DNA of 64,000 nucleotides from Bifidobacterium sp. WK041_4_12 (GTDB lineage: Bacteria > Actinomycetota > Actinomycetes > Actinomycetales > Bifidobacteriaceae): the NCBI RefSeq assembly GCF_041080795.1, contig NZ_CP129674.1:1302001-1366000 (forward strand), in the 5' to 3' direction. Below are positions 53,084-62,621 of this stretch, piece by piece; the stretch's first letter is position 1, and each line of letters starts with the position of its first letter. A program made the position numbers and the translations under genes. A model generated the notes under the pieces. The model was given only the letters and a program-made list of their open reading frames with translations. It had not been told where the DNA came from and ran no database searches.

Positions 53084-53665
53084 TTACTGCAAGCGAGCTG
53101 CTGTCAGCTCCAAAGCGTGCTCAAGATAGGTGAGCACATGGTGCACGGTCTCCAGACGCACCTGCTCACGCGAACCTTCTAGCTGCAGTCGATAGCTGAC
53201 CGTGTGCGCTGAAGCGACACCTGATTCAGCGCCTTCGAGCGGTGAATAGATGCCCACATAGACCATCCCCGCAGGCTTGTCTCCGTCAGGACCTGGACCT
53301 GCCACTCCTGTGGTCGAAAGCCCGAATACCCTGCCTCGAATGTCATCTCGCTCATAGAGACGAGCCGTCGATTCAGCCATCTGAGCCGCAACACGAGGGT
53401 CCACCGCCCCGGCAGTATCGAGTATGTATTCGTCAACGTGCAGGATCGAAGCCTTGGCAGCGATGTCGTAGGTGACCGCCGATCCAAGAAAGACCTCGGA
53501 CGCGCCTGGAATTCTGACGAAGGCATCGGCAAGCAGTCCGCCCGTGAGGGATTCGGCAGCCGCCAGATACAGTCCATGCATACGGCATGTGGTGATGATA
53601 TGCGCTGCAAGTTCGTCTCGCTGCCGCTGCGACCGTGCAACGGCATTGTTCTCGTGCAACGACAT
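53084..53665 (-). CDS. cinA: CinA C-terminal-domain protein (nicotinamide-nucleotide amidase family)
   Basis: 193 aa. Stand-alone CinA C-domain related to PncC, which deamidates NMN. Family landmarks: AAESLTGGLLADAFVRIPGASEVFLGS, VTYDIAAKASILHV, LSTTGVAGPGPDGDKPAGMVYVGI. It starts four bases after the pgsA stop, so both are co-translated from the ftsK-pgsA-cinA-clgR cluster. Confidence 0.88.
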   Translation of the reverse strand: MSLHENNAVARSQRQRDELAAHIITTCRMHGLYLAAAESLTGGLLADAFVRIPGASEVFLGSAVTYDIAAKASILHVDEYILDTAGAVDPRVAAQMAESTARLYERDDIRGRVFGLSTTGVAGPGPDGDKPAGMVYVGIYSPLEGAESGVASAHTVSYRLQLEGSREQVRLETVHHVLTYLEHALELTAARLQ

Positions 53666-53669
53666 GATC

Positions 53670-54347
53670 TTATTGCTTGCTTCTGCGCAGCGTGTGATAC
53701 AGATATTCAGCGCCTGAATACAGGCACAGGATCAATGCGATGTAGACGACAGCCGCTGTAACAATGGTGTAGACATGAGCCGAAGCTGTTTCCATGCCTA
53801 CCGCCGCTGGTATAGGGGCCAGCAGCAGAGCGATCGCACAGCATTCGAACAGGGTCTTGTATTTTCCAGCCTTGGATGCCGCGATAACGCTTCCGCCTGA
53901 ATCGATGACCATGAAACGCATGACGGTGATGCCCAGTTCTCGTATCACAAACAGCGCGGTAACCCACCATGCAATCTCGCCGAAACATGAAGCGACCACC
54001 AACGCGGCAAGGATAAGCAACTTGTCGGCAATCGGATCGAGCAGCTTGCCAAGCTCGGTTACCTGATTGTACTTACGAGCCATCCATCCATCGAGCTTAT
54101 CGGTTGAAGCCGCAATGATGAACAGCACTGTCGCTGACCAGCGCAGTGGCAGACTTTCAGAGCCGAAGCGGCCGGAAGCAATATACAGTGCCAAAAAAAC
54201 GACGACAAGAACGATCCTGACATAGGTCACGAGGTTGGGAGGGCTGTTCCACCCGTCAAACAGGCTGCCACGAACATGGGCATCGGCCCGCATGACTTTG
54301 TCTCCAGTTGAATCTGACTCTGACTTGCCTTCAAGGTGTTCCTGCAT
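53670..54347 (-). CDS. pgsA: CDP-diacylglycerol--glycerol-3-phosphate 3-phosphatidyltransferase
   Basis: Makes phosphatidylglycerophosphate. 225 aa. CDP-alcohol phosphotransferase motif D-G-x2-A-R-x8-G-x3-D-x3-D is seen as DGWMARKYNQVTELGKLLD-PIAD. Four to five membrane helices. ATG 54347 follows GAGGAGAGG. In the ftsK to recX block. Confidence 0.92.
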   Translation of the reverse strand: MQEHLEGKSESDSTGDKVMRADAHVRGSLFDGWNSPPNLVTYVRIVLVVVFLALYIASGRFGSESLPLRWSATVLFIIAASTDKLDGWMARKYNQVTELGKLLDPIADKLLILAALVVASCFGEIAWWVTALFVIRELGITVMRFMVIDSGGSVIAASKAGKYKTLFECCAIALLLAPIPAAVGMETASAHVYTIVTAAVVYIALILCLYSGAEYLYHTLRRSKQ

Positions 54348-54511
54348 GACCTCTCCTCGATCGCCGCCCTGCGCCACTGCCGGTGAAGAAAAAACCTTTG
54401 CATTGCAGCTCTGTATGTATGACACCCACACCATGCTACCCCGAAAGGGCTATCTGCATGGCGATGAGCGTCATAGCATTGGCGCTTCGCGCTTCCTATC
54501 GTTCCTATCTC

Positions 54512-57355
54512 TTAATTATGTGCTTCGACGTCTTGCTGCGACTGACTCAATGTTGGCTGAGACTGTTGCAGAGAGGATGTCTCACCCTTCAGGAATGAAA
54601 GCACCGCCTGCAAATCCTGTGGCTGCACGAGTACTTCGCGGGCCTTTGATCCTTCGGAAGGGCCGACAACGCCATGTGATTCGAGGAGATCCATCAAACG
54701 TCCAGCCTTGGCGAAACCGACGCGCAGCTTTCGCTGCAGCATTGAAGTCGAACCGAATTGCGTCGTTACCACCAGTTCTGCTGCCTGCAGCAGCACATCG
54801 AGATCGTCTCCGATCTCCTCATCGATTTCTGGTCGATTCTCTGCCTGCTGAGCCATCTGTTCGATGTCCTCGCGATAATGAGGCTTTCTCTGCGTTCTCA
54901 CATATTCGACGGCACGGCGAATTTCCGATTCCCCAACCCATGAGCCCTGAACACGCAAAGGCTTCGCTGAACCCATGGGCAGGAAGAGTGCATCACCCTG
55001 GCCGATAAGTGTCTCAGCCCCTGTGGTATCGAGAATGACGCGGGAATCCGTTGCAGACGATGTTGCAAAGGCCAGACGTGACGGAATGTTGGCCTTGATC
55101 AGACCGGTGACCACATCAACCGAAGGTCTCTGCGTTGCCAGCACGAGATGCACGCCCGCAGCTCGTGCAAGCTGGGTTATTCGCTGAATGGAGCTCTCCA
55201 CATCATTCTTCGCGACCATCATCAAATCCGCCATTTCGTCCACGACTACGAGCAGATAGGGATAGGGAGCGACCTTGCGCTGTGAACCTTCTGGAACATG
55301 CACCTTGCCGGCGCGAACAGCCTCGTTGAAATCCTTGACATGTCTAAAGCCGAAGTATTGCAAGTCGTCATAGCGAGCATCCATCTCCTTCACCACCCAT
55401 TCCAAGGCCTGCGCTGCCTTCTTGGGATCGGTGATGATGGGTGTCAGAAGATGCGGAATGCCGGCATAGGCGCTTAATTCAACACGCTTGGGGTCAACCA
55501 TGATGAGTCTGACCTGTTCGGGCGTTGAGCGCATGATCACCGAAGTCAGCATGGAATTGATGAAGCTGGATTTTCCTGAACCGGTTGCACCGGCGACCAG
55601 CAGATGTGGCATCTTCGTCAGATCGGCCGTGATGAAATGCCCTTCGACATCCTTGCCGACACCCGCAAGCATCGGATTGGGATCGGACTGGGCTTTGTCA
55701 GAACGAAGCACATCACCAAGATGGACGATTTCACGATCCACATTGGGAATCTCGATGCCGATTGCGGACTTGCCGGGAATCGGAGAGAGAATGCGAACAT
55801 CAGAACTGGCAACCGCATACGCAATGTTGCGCTGCAGATTGGTGACCTTCTCCACCTTGACACCCGGACCCAGCTCAACTTCGTACTGGGTGACCGAAGG
55901 CCCTCGCAGGAAACCGACCACCTTCGCGTCGATGTCGAACTGTTGGAAGGTTGACTGCAACGCCCTGATGACATTGTCATTCGCAGGAGTTCTCGCAGCG
56001 TGAGGCTTACCTTTCACAAGAAGATCCATGGTCGGCAGCTGATATTGTGCCATGGACTCCTGGTCGTCTGCATCGCTGGTTTCAGCATCATCGGCACGCT
56101 GCACGGAACCATCGGCACGCCGTGAAGCTTGATCGGTGCCGTGTCCAGCAGTGCCATTCGCCTCTGACTGATACGCTCCTGCAACGGCATTGCCTGCAGA
56201 TTCAGCGTCGCCACCAGCATGATGCGCCGCTGCAGCAGCACCATCGGCAATTGCTGAGGCACCAGTGTTCGCTGCTCCTGCTCCATAGGCTCCCGGCATG
56301 GCAACCGTTGATTCACCGGGTGTCATGCCATCGCCTTCGTTACGGTGCTGAGGCATACCGAGCATCTGCGAGGAAGCTTGGTCATCTGGCGAAGAGCCTG
56401 CTATAACCGAGGTTTCGTCAATGTCCCCATGCTGGCTTGCCGCCCGGACGAAGGGATCATCACCCTCGTATCTGTCGAGCTTGGCATCGTCATCCTTATG
56501 CCGGTTCAGGTGGAACAGACGCGTGAACCAGGAACCCCGTGTCTTGCTGCCATCCGCCTCGTCGGTGCCGTCATGGGCGGGGACTCCCGGAGCCAGCACC
56601 ATCGTTTCATCGGCATCAGGCATACCCGCCGCGAATGTCGACACGTGAGAGCCATCGTCGCCCGCCGTGTCGCCAGCGTCGGCGCTGCGGCCGCGAAGCC
56701 TGCTGAACCCTGCCCTGCCGATATCCGGCACGTCAGTAACATGCAACCCTGCAATCATCAGTATCGAAAAGAGCGCAACCACGACGAACACGATGATGGC
56801 GAAGACATTCGACAGTCCCCATGCCAAGGGAGAGCCGAGGAAGAAACCGAAAAGTCCCCCAGCGTTCTGTATCGCCTCAAGATCGAAGCTTCGGGAACTA
56901 GCCGTTTTCGCAATGTCGAGAATCGAGCAGATCGACCACAGCATCAGAACCCAACCGCTGAGTATTCGTGGGTTGTTCTGGTCATCGCCAACGTGCCGTA
57001 TGAGTCTGAAAGCGATATAGGTCAGCAGCACGGGCAGAATCAGGCTCATGACTCCCAGCATTCCTGATGCAGCAGCGTGAAGGACACGTCCCAATGCGCC
57101 CCTGACGCGAAACCATTCACTGGCGCAGAACAGCACGGCGCAGATCAGCAGGAAGAAGCAAGTGCCATCCCGACGAGCTGCCGGATCGAAGTCACCGACA
57201 CCGGTCAGCGAGCGGACGATGGATGCGAAGCCACGAGGAATTGCCAGAGAGACCTTCTTCCACATCGACTCCTGCTGGTCCGACTCGGATTGAGAGTGTG
57301 TTGCGGCATTCCTTCCACGCGAAGGTGTAGATGATTGATGCTGCTGTGACCTCAC
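54512..57355 (-). CDS. ftsK: DNA translocase FtsK/SpoIIIE
   Basis: Pumps DNA at the division septum. 947 aa. Four N-terminal membrane helices (about 65-220), an acidic Ala/Gly-rich linker (to about 430), then the motor: FVTLGEVLRSDK-like module, Walker A GATGSGKSS, Walker B region LLVVVDEMADLMM, RITQLARAAGVHLVLATQRPSVD. A C-terminal gamma winged helix (LLQAAELVVTTQFGSTSMLQRKL-RVGFAKAGRLMDLLESHGVVGP) is the KOPS-reading domain. Start ATG/GTG near 57355 cannot be fixed. Confidence 0.94.
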   Translation of the reverse strand: MRSQQHQSSTPSRGRNAATHSQSESDQQESMWKKVSLAIPRGFASIVRSLTGVGDFDPAARRDGTCFFLLICAVLFCASEWFRVRGALGRVLHAAASGMLGVMSLILPVLLTYIAFRLIRHVGDDQNNPRILSGWVLMLWSICSILDIAKTASSRSFDLEAIQNAGGLFGFFLGSPLAWGLSNVFAIIVFVVVALFSILMIAGLHVTDVPDIGRAGFSRLRGRSADAGDTAGDDGSHVSTFAAGMPDADETMVLAPGVPAHDGTDEADGSKTRGSWFTRLFHLNRHKDDDAKLDRYEGDDPFVRAASQHGDIDETSVIAGSSPDDQASSQMLGMPQHRNEGDGMTPGESTVAMPGAYGAGAANTGASAIADGAAAAAHHAGGDAESAGNAVAGAYQSEANGTAGHGTDQASRRADGSVQRADDAETSDADDQESMAQYQLPTMDLLVKGKPHAARTPANDNVIRALQSTFQQFDIDAKVVGFLRGPSVTQYEVELGPGVKVEKVTNLQRNIAYAVASSDVRILSPIPGKSAIGIEIPNVDREIVHLGDVLRSDKAQSDPNPMLAGVGKDVEGHFITADLTKMPHLLVAGATGSGKSSFINSMLTSVIMRSTPEQVRLIMVDPKRVELSAYAGIPHLLTPIITDPKKAAQALEWVVKEMDARYDDLQYFGFRHVKDFNEAVRAGKVHVPEGSQRKVAPYPYLLVVVDEMADLMMVAKNDVESSIQRITQLARAAGVHLVLATQRPSVDVVTGLIKANIPSRLAFATSSATDSRVILDTTGAETLIGQGDALFLPMGSAKPLRVQGSWVGESEIRRAVEYVRTQRKPHYREDIEQMAQQAENRPEIDEEIGDDLDVLLQAAELVVTTQFGSTSMLQRKLRVGFAKAGRLMDLLESHGVVGPSEGSKAREVLVQPQDLQAVLSFLKGETSSLQQSQPTLSQSQQDVEAHN

Positions 57356-57527
57356 ATTGACCTCTCATATATCATGTCTCAATATCATGTTCATGCATTG
57401 AGGCTTCCCGGCGTGATTTCGCTGACCTATGTCATATGGCCGCACAGCAAGCAGCAACGAATCCATCTGCTCACACAACGCGGCATAGTGACGATACCGA
57501 ATCCAGAATAGCCAGTGCACCGAATGA

Positions 57528-58349
57528 GTGGCGGATTTCGAAGAATTTCGCACAAACACCATACAGGACACTGCCAAAATGCTTCAATATCGGCAGAACG
57601 TTCCAAGAGCGGCTACCATCGTGTCTATGACGACCGATGCAGAACGTGCGAGCGCAGTCGCATTTGCTAGACAGAACTGCGCACTGGAACACATCACTCC
57701 AAGCGACGAGGCGCTCAATGCAGCTCGCCATCATATGGATCATGCGATTTCAGTCGGTGACATGGCAAGTTCAATCGAGCATCCCAGCGTTGCCGATTCA
57801 ATCTTCTTCAATACGATTGCGCTTGGCGAGCTCGGCTGGAAGGCTTCGGGAGATTTGGATGAGCTGAAGGCAATTCATAGGCGCATCTTCGATGGCGTTT
57901 TCGACGATGCCGGTATCATCCGCACGAGCAACACCAGAGGCAAGGTGGGAAGAGCTGCGGATCCAGAAGCTTTCTTCCCTGCGAATCTGATCGAAACCGG
58001 TGCCGCAAACATTTCGACGGAGCTGAGCGATAAACGTAATCTTCATAGCCTGGACCGCGACGTGTTCGTGAAGGAACTCGCGCACGTCTATGATGAACTC
58101 GGCTATCTGCACCCATTCATCGGTGGCAATGCCGTCACGCTGCGCATATTCGCGTCACGACTGGCCCATGACGCAGGATGGGACTTGGATTGGGGCAAGG
58201 TGGATGCATCCACTTACAAGACTGCCAAGCGTAGTGCTTACGAAGGCAATACCTCGGATCTGGAACGCATGTTTCACCAGATGATCCGTCCGGCAAATCC
58301 TTCACGTACCTTCCTGATCGCCGGTTGGGAACAGGGTCCCGCTCACTGA
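57528..58349 (+). CDS. Fic family protein with degenerate active-site motif
   Basis: Fic proteins transfer AMP or other groups to target proteins. The Fic core spans residues 110-265: LDELKAIHRRIF, AGIIRTSN, FPANLIETG, and the motif at 195-206, HPFIGGNAVTLR. Against the consensus HPFx[DE]GN[GK]RxxR, the His is kept, as are GN and the last Arg, but the acidic residue is Gly199, the G/K is Ala202, and the first Arg is Val203. Downstream LAHDAGWDLDW is normal for the family. Several starts are possible (GTG 57528 to ATG 57624). No companion antitoxin gene is supported. Confidence 0.85.
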   Translation: MADFEEFRTNTIQDTAKMLQYRQNVPRAATIVSMTTDAERASAVAFARQNCALEHITPSDEALNAARHHMDHAISVGDMASSIEHPSVADSIFFNTIALGELGWKASGDLDELKAIHRRIFDGVFDDAGIIRTSNTRGKVGRAADPEAFFPANLIETGAANISTELSDKRNLHSLDRDVFVKELAHVYDELGYLHPFIGGNAVTLRIFASRLAHDAGWDLDWGKVDASTYKTAKRSAYEGNTSDLERMFHQMIRPANPSRTFLIAGWEQGPAH

Positions 58350-58381
58350 GGAGATGCTGGTCAGGTAGGCGCTGTGCTGTC

Positions 58382-59392
58382 TCAGGTGCGCCAGCGTCGT
58401 CCCGTATCGCCGAGATGGTGCGAGGCATAGGTGTCTGCCTCGGCATCGAACCCATCGAACTCGCCTTGGTCGGCACGAATGATCACCTGCATGGCCTTGT
58501 CGACCAATTGTGGGTCAAGCGCCTGAATCCAATGAATCCTCGGGTCTCTGCCGAACCATCCCATCTGTTTTCGGGCCAGCCGCTTCGTCTTCTGGGCTAT
58601 GGCTTCCTGGGCTTCTTCAAGCGTCATGGTGCCATCGAGGACTTCGAACATCTCCTGGTATCCAAGGGCTTTTGCAGCAGTGACTCCAAGCTTGGGACGC
58701 ATGTCGCGCGCCTCGTCAAGCAATCCATGCCGTATCATCGCTGCCGTTCTGATGTCGATGCGTCTGTCAAGTTCATCTCTGTCAATGTCGAGACCGATTT
58801 GAACCGTGGGAATTCGATAGCAGTAATGCGGCAGGTTTGCCGAATAGGCCTTGCCGGTGATCTCGATGACTTCCAGGGCGCGAATGGTGCGGCGCACATT
58901 GTGAGGGTCCATCCGCGATGCCGCTATCGGATCTCGGTCTTGTAGCTGCGAGAACAGAACCGTTGACCCTTCGACTGCTGCGCGTCGTTCCAAACGTTCG
59001 CGAATCTTGGGGTCAGTGCCGGGAAAGCTCATTTCATCTACGGCGGCGCGCGAATACAAGCCTGAGCCACCTACGAGAATGGGACGAATGTTCCTCTGCT
59101 GCAATTGCTCGATGCACGCTCGGGATAGCTTCTGGAATCTGGCCACGGTCATCGGCACATGCGGATCGGAGATACCCATGAGATGGTGGCGAACCTCGTA
59201 GAGCTGGGCTGGCGACGGCTTGGCCGTGCCGATATCCATGCCTTTATACATCTGGTACGCGTCGGCATTGATGATTTCCGCTTCCATGTCATGATGGCGG
59301 AACACACGTACGATATTGATCGCCAGATCGGTTTTGCCCGTTGCTGTTGGACCAACAATCGAGATTACTCGTTGATTTAACAAGGTTGGCAT
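58382..59392 (-). CDS. miaA: tRNA dimethylallyltransferase
   Basis: Prenylates A37 of tRNAs that read UNN codons. 336 aa. P-loop GPTATGKTDLA (residues 14-24), INADAYQMYKGMDIGTAKPS, GGSGLYSRA, PHNVRRTIRALEV, and GYQEMFEVLDG. The ATG at 59392 follows little ribosome site. Convergent with fic (32 bp) and divergent from the alarmone synthetase. Confidence 0.95.
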   Translation of the reverse strand: MPTLLNQRVISIVGPTATGKTDLAINIVRVFRHHDMEAEIINADAYQMYKGMDIGTAKPSPAQLYEVRHHLMGISDPHVPMTVARFQKLSRACIEQLQQRNIRPILVGGSGLYSRAAVDEMSFPGTDPKIRERLERRAAVEGSTVLFSQLQDRDPIAASRMDPHNVRRTIRALEVIEITGKAYSANLPHYCYRIPTVQIGLDIDRDELDRRIDIRTAAMIRHGLLDEARDMRPKLGVTAAKALGYQEMFEVLDGTMTLEEAQEAIAQKTKRLARKQMGWFGRDPRIHWIQALDPQLVDKAMQVIIRADQGEFDGFDAEADTYASHHLGDTGRRWRT

Positions 59393-59692
59393 TGCCGCAT
59401 TCTTTCCACTCGCATATCATCATGGCGCTGCCCGGAACATAGCCGCACTGCTGCACGCATCACGATGCTGTTCAAGGGCATGACTGCTTGTTATAGTAGT
59501 CGAACGTGCGGGCCAGCATATGACTGACAAGGGAGCGACGTATGCGCTGGTGTCGCCCTGCTCTAAGATTCTTCTCATGGTTACGAGTGAATATAGTGGG
59601 CAGCTCATGACTTCATCCCCTTGAGTGCAAAACGCTGAGGGTAGAATGATGAACCCGGAGATGACGAACCGGTCTGCTATGGAAGGCAAACA
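59393..59692. other. Divergent region between miaA and the small alarmone synthetase
   Basis: 300 bp without a supportable gene. It contains TAGAAT at 59643 with TTGAGT upstream, but the spacer is only 15 bases, so the plus promoter is uncertain. No hairpin or riboswitch was recognised. Confidence 0.45.
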
Positions 59693-60436
59693 GTGATATT
59701 AGATCGCAAAAATGTGATGAACTCGGCTGAATTGGAGCAAAGTCTGCAATCCTTTACATCAAGGCCAGGAAGCTCACTGTCCAAGGGCGACATCGCCGAA
59801 TTCGTTGATCTTATGCAGGTATATGAGGGAGCCATGCACGAGATCAGCACGAAACTGGAAATACTCGATGACGAGTTCCAGGTCAGGTTCAGGCATAATC
59901 CGATTCATCACATGGAACGCCGGTTGAAGAGTATGACATCCATCTTCGGCAAGCTTGAGCGCAAAGGGCTTCCAGTCACGGTGGATGCCGTGAAAGACAA
60001 TCTCTTTGACGTTGCCGGTATCCGCGTCGTGTGCAATTACCGCGATGATGTCTATTCCGTGTCGCGCTATCTGTCTGACCAATCGGACATTCAGGTCTTG
60101 AGGGTCAAGGATTACATCCGCAATCCGAAGCAAAACGGATATCGCAGTCTACATGTCATCTATGCCGTTCCGGTCTTTCTGACGAGCGGCCAGCATTTCA
60201 CGCCGGTCGAGGTGCAGTTCAGAACGATTGCGATGGATTATTGGGCCAGTCTTGAGCATCAACTGCGTTACAAGTCGAATCTGCCTGACCAGAGACTTTC
60301 CGAGCATTCCCAAACCCTGCTTGATTGCGCGAAATCATTGCAGAACGTTGAGGTTCAGATGCAGTCGATTCACCGCGACATCAGCGGATCTCCCCAGGAA
60401 ACCGAAAGTCCGCAGGAAGCCACCACTCAGGACTGA
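59693..60436 (+). CDS. Small alarmone synthetase (RelQ/YjbM-like)
   Basis: Single-domain (p)ppGpp synthetase. 247 aa. RelA/SpoT domain only: RLKSMTSIFGKLERKG, FDVAGIRVVCNYRDD, NGYRSLHVIYAVPVF, VEVQFRTIAMDYWASLEHQLRYK. No HD, TGS or ACT domains. Start is GTG 59693 with GGAAGG upstream. The C-terminal 20 residues are Gln/Glu/Thr-rich. A second alarmone source beside Rel at 24298-26784. Confidence 0.93.
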   Translation: MILDRKNVMNSAELEQSLQSFTSRPGSSLSKGDIAEFVDLMQVYEGAMHEISTKLEILDDEFQVRFRHNPIHHMERRLKSMTSIFGKLERKGLPVTVDAVKDNLFDVAGIRVVCNYRDDVYSVSRYLSDQSDIQVLRVKDYIRNPKQNGYRSLHVIYAVPVFLTSGQHFTPVEVQFRTIAMDYWASLEHQLRYKSNLPDQRLSEHSQTLLDCAKSLQNVEVQMQSIHRDISGSPQETESPQEATTQD

Positions 60437-60445
60437 ACGCCACTC

Positions 60446-60484
60446 CTGCTTGTTGCTGCTGGCCGCGACCAGGGCAACAAGCAG
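60446..60484. terminator. Hairpin between SAS gene and aldo/keto reductase
   Basis: CTGCTTGTTGC (60446-60456) and its complement (60474-60484), with CTGG...CCAG stacked inside. No U-run. In a convergent gap. Confidence 0.7.
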
Positions 60485-60522
60485 TGCAATGGTCACGACC
60501 AGAGACATGGCTTGACCGTGGG

Positions 60523-61362
60523 TCAGAAGTTGAAGTTGTCCGGGTCAGCACCGTTTCTCTTGCCGGTGTCTAAGGCGGATATGGCGTGCATGTCATGATC
60601 GCTCAGGCTGAAATCGAAGACGTCGAAGTTCTGCTCGATGCGTTCCTTATGCGTTGACTTCGGGATGACGATGACGCCTCGCTGCAGGTGCCAGCGAATG
60701 ATGACCTGTGCAGGAGACTTTCCATAGCGATCGGCAATCGCTTGCAATTCTGGCTGCTTCAACAGACTGCCGCCAGTGCCACCCAGTGGGCTCCACGCCT
60801 CGACGTCAACGCGCATCTGGGAATTCGTCCAGTCGATCAGGGTCTGGTTAGTGAACTGCGGAGAGGATTCAATCTGGTTGACGGCGGGTTTTACCGAACT
60901 GAGCGCATGCAATTCCTCGAGATGGTGCTGCTCGAAGTTGCACACGCCGATGGCACGTACTCGACGCTCGAGGTAGAGCTCCTGCATGTCTTTCCAAGCT
61001 TGCTGCCATCCGTCTGCAGGCCAGTGGATCAGATACAGATCGACATAGTCGGTTCCGAGACGATCCAGGCTCTCCTCATATGCTTCGCGGGTTCTGCCAG
61101 CCCGAATGTCAGCGTTCCAGAGCTTCGTCGTGAGGAAGATATCCCTACGGTTCACCCCTGATTCGCGGATGCCCTGACCGACTGATTCTTCGTTATTGTA
61201 GGCGCGTGCGGTATCAATATGGCGGTAGCCGGATGCAAGCGCCCATTTCACCGCATTGACTGTTTCATCGCCTGCAGGGGTCTGGAACACTCCCAGTCCC
61301 AATTGGGGAATTGAAACACCATTGTTCAGCACTATCGTATTGTTGACATCAATATTATTCAT
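60523..61362 (-). CDS. Aldo/keto reductase
   Basis: NADPH-dependent carbonyl reductase, substrate unknown. 279 aa. GYRHIDTARAYNNEESVG (Asp, Tyr), TKLWNADI, DYVDLYLIHWP (catalytic His), RAIGVCNFEQHHLEEL, and the NADPH-binding VIPKSTHKERIEQN. 2,5-diketo-gluconate reductase-like group. ATG 61362 follows AGGAGGAGG. A divergent promoter region (about 200 bp) separates it from the BAX-inhibitor gene. Confidence 0.9.
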   Translation of the reverse strand: MNNIDVNNTIVLNNGVSIPQLGLGVFQTPAGDETVNAVKWALASGYRHIDTARAYNNEESVGQGIRESGVNRRDIFLTTKLWNADIRAGRTREAYEESLDRLGTDYVDLYLIHWPADGWQQAWKDMQELYLERRVRAIGVCNFEQHHLEELHALSSVKPAVNQIESSPQFTNQTLIDWTNSQMRVDVEAWSPLGGTGGSLLKQPELQAIADRYGKSPAQVIIRWHLQRGVIVIPKSTHKERIEQNFDVFDFSLSDHDMHAISALDTGKRNGADPDNFNF

Positions 61363-61563
61363 ATGCTTCCTCCTCCTAGAAGTATCCTCCTATGCGCTGA
61401 TGACAAGGATTACCGGTTACGCCTGCCGCCAAGAACGCTCTGATCGGGGGATATTGTGCGACCATCTGCATCGCAGTGTCGCCTCCAGCTGAAATTCGGT
61501 TCTTAAGGAATTCGTAAGGTCTCTCCCCTACTATCAAGTGTACAGAGCAAAAGGAGAACAGTC

Positions 61564-62454
61564 ATGACATTTGGAAGGCAACCACACAGTGGACAGCAGT
61601 CACAAAACCAGCAGTCTCAAGGCAATCAGATGCCAATGAACCAGCCAATGTTTGGGCAGTACAGCAATGCGACAGACAATCGCCAAGCTCAATATGGAGC
61701 TCAATACGCCACATCTGCCTATGGTTCGCAACCGCAGATGACGATGAATGGCCAAACCGCGTATTCGTATGAAAGCATGGAGAAAGCAACCCACGCTTCA
61801 GTCACTCGAGCCTATGGAGAAATGACCCTGGGACTGGTGCTGACGGCGGTCGTTGCCGTGATCGCTCAGTCCACTGGCGCGCTTGAAGCCTACATGAGTG
61901 CCACGGGCATCATCGGATGGATTGCCTTGGCAGTCATTCAGGTTGGTCTCGCCATCACGCTGGGCGCACGAATCATGAAGATGAGTTCAGGAACAGCTCG
62001 ATTGATGTTCTATGTCTATGCGGCACTGATGGGCTTCACCCTCAGCTCCATTTTCTGGGCATTCAGTGTCGGTACGATCGTGATCACGCTGGGTCTGTGC
62101 GCGGCATTCTTCTTCACACTGACAATGATTGGCATGACCACCAAGCTCAACATGCTCAAGGCTGGCCCAATTCTGATGGTTGGTCTGCTGGTGCTCATCG
62201 TCTCTCAGGTCGTGCTGATGTTCGTCGCGCCAAGCGCCTCCACCTTGAGAATCGTCGCCGCCATTGGGCTGCTTCTGTTTGCAGGCATGACCATGTATGA
62301 TGCCCAGCGCACCCGTCTGATCTTCCAACAGGTTTCCACGCAAGGTCCTGAGATGGTCAAGAAGGCATCCATTCTGTGCGCCCTCAACCTCTACCTTGAT
62401 TTTGTGAATATGTTCCTCTACCTGTTGCAACTGGTGGGCTTGAACAACAATTAA
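61564..62454 (+). CDS. BAX inhibitor-1/YccA family membrane protein
   Basis: 296 aa. The first 75 residues are Gln/Asn-rich and polar. Then seven hydrophobic segments typical of the BI-1 family, with the YGEMTLGLVLTAVVAVIAQ first helix, TLSSIFWAFSVGTI, and the C-terminal ALNLYLDFVNMFLYLLQL signature. Bacterial members are suspected Ca2+/proton leak or stress proteins; role here unknown. AAAGGAG precedes ATG 61564. A candidate -10 TACTAT lies upstream. Confidence 0.9.
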   Translation: MTFGRQPHSGQQSQNQQSQGNQMPMNQPMFGQYSNATDNRQAQYGAQYATSAYGSQPQMTMNGQTAYSYESMEKATHASVTRAYGEMTLGLVLTAVVAVIAQSTGALEAYMSATGIIGWIALAVIQVGLAITLGARIMKMSSGTARLMFYVYAALMGFTLSSIFWAFSVGTIVITLGLCAAFFFTLTMIGMTTKLNMLKAGPILMVGLLVLIVSQVVLMFVAPSASTLRIVAAIGLLLFAGMTMYDAQRTRLIFQQVSTQGPEMVKKASILCALNLYLDFVNMFLYLLQLVGLNNN

Positions 62455-62485
62455 CACCGACACATCCCCTGCAAGCGTGATATGA

Positions 62486-62610
62486 AACGAGATGCCGAGT
62501 TTTGTTGCCTTTTCAAAGTATCAAACGCTGTTTTGGGTTCAATCGCAGAGCCAAATCAGCGGTTATAAGAACTTCTACTTTGAAAAGGCAACAAAACTCG
62601 GCATCTCGTT
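62486..62610. repeat. Perfect 35-bp inverted repeat between BAX-inhibitor gene and acn
   Basis: Left arm 62486-62520 and right arm 62576-62610 are exact reverse complements (35 bp), around a 55-base loop. The loop holds a second hairpin: CGCTG with CAGCG and TTTGG with CCAAA. It is followed on the plus strand by GTTTTATG, so it could act as a strong terminator. The arm sequence does not match the arms at 24168-24275, but both loops share the order AAGTATC, AAATCAGC and TACTT. Confidence 0.95.
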
Positions 62611-62621
62611 GTTTTATGCCC

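Noticed and set aside
57436..57630. A 64-codon plus-strand frame just upstream of fic as a possible antitoxin
   Set aside because: It lacks the [ST]xxxE[GN] inhibitory motif (only SDDTES is present) and overlaps the fic frame without a ribosome site.
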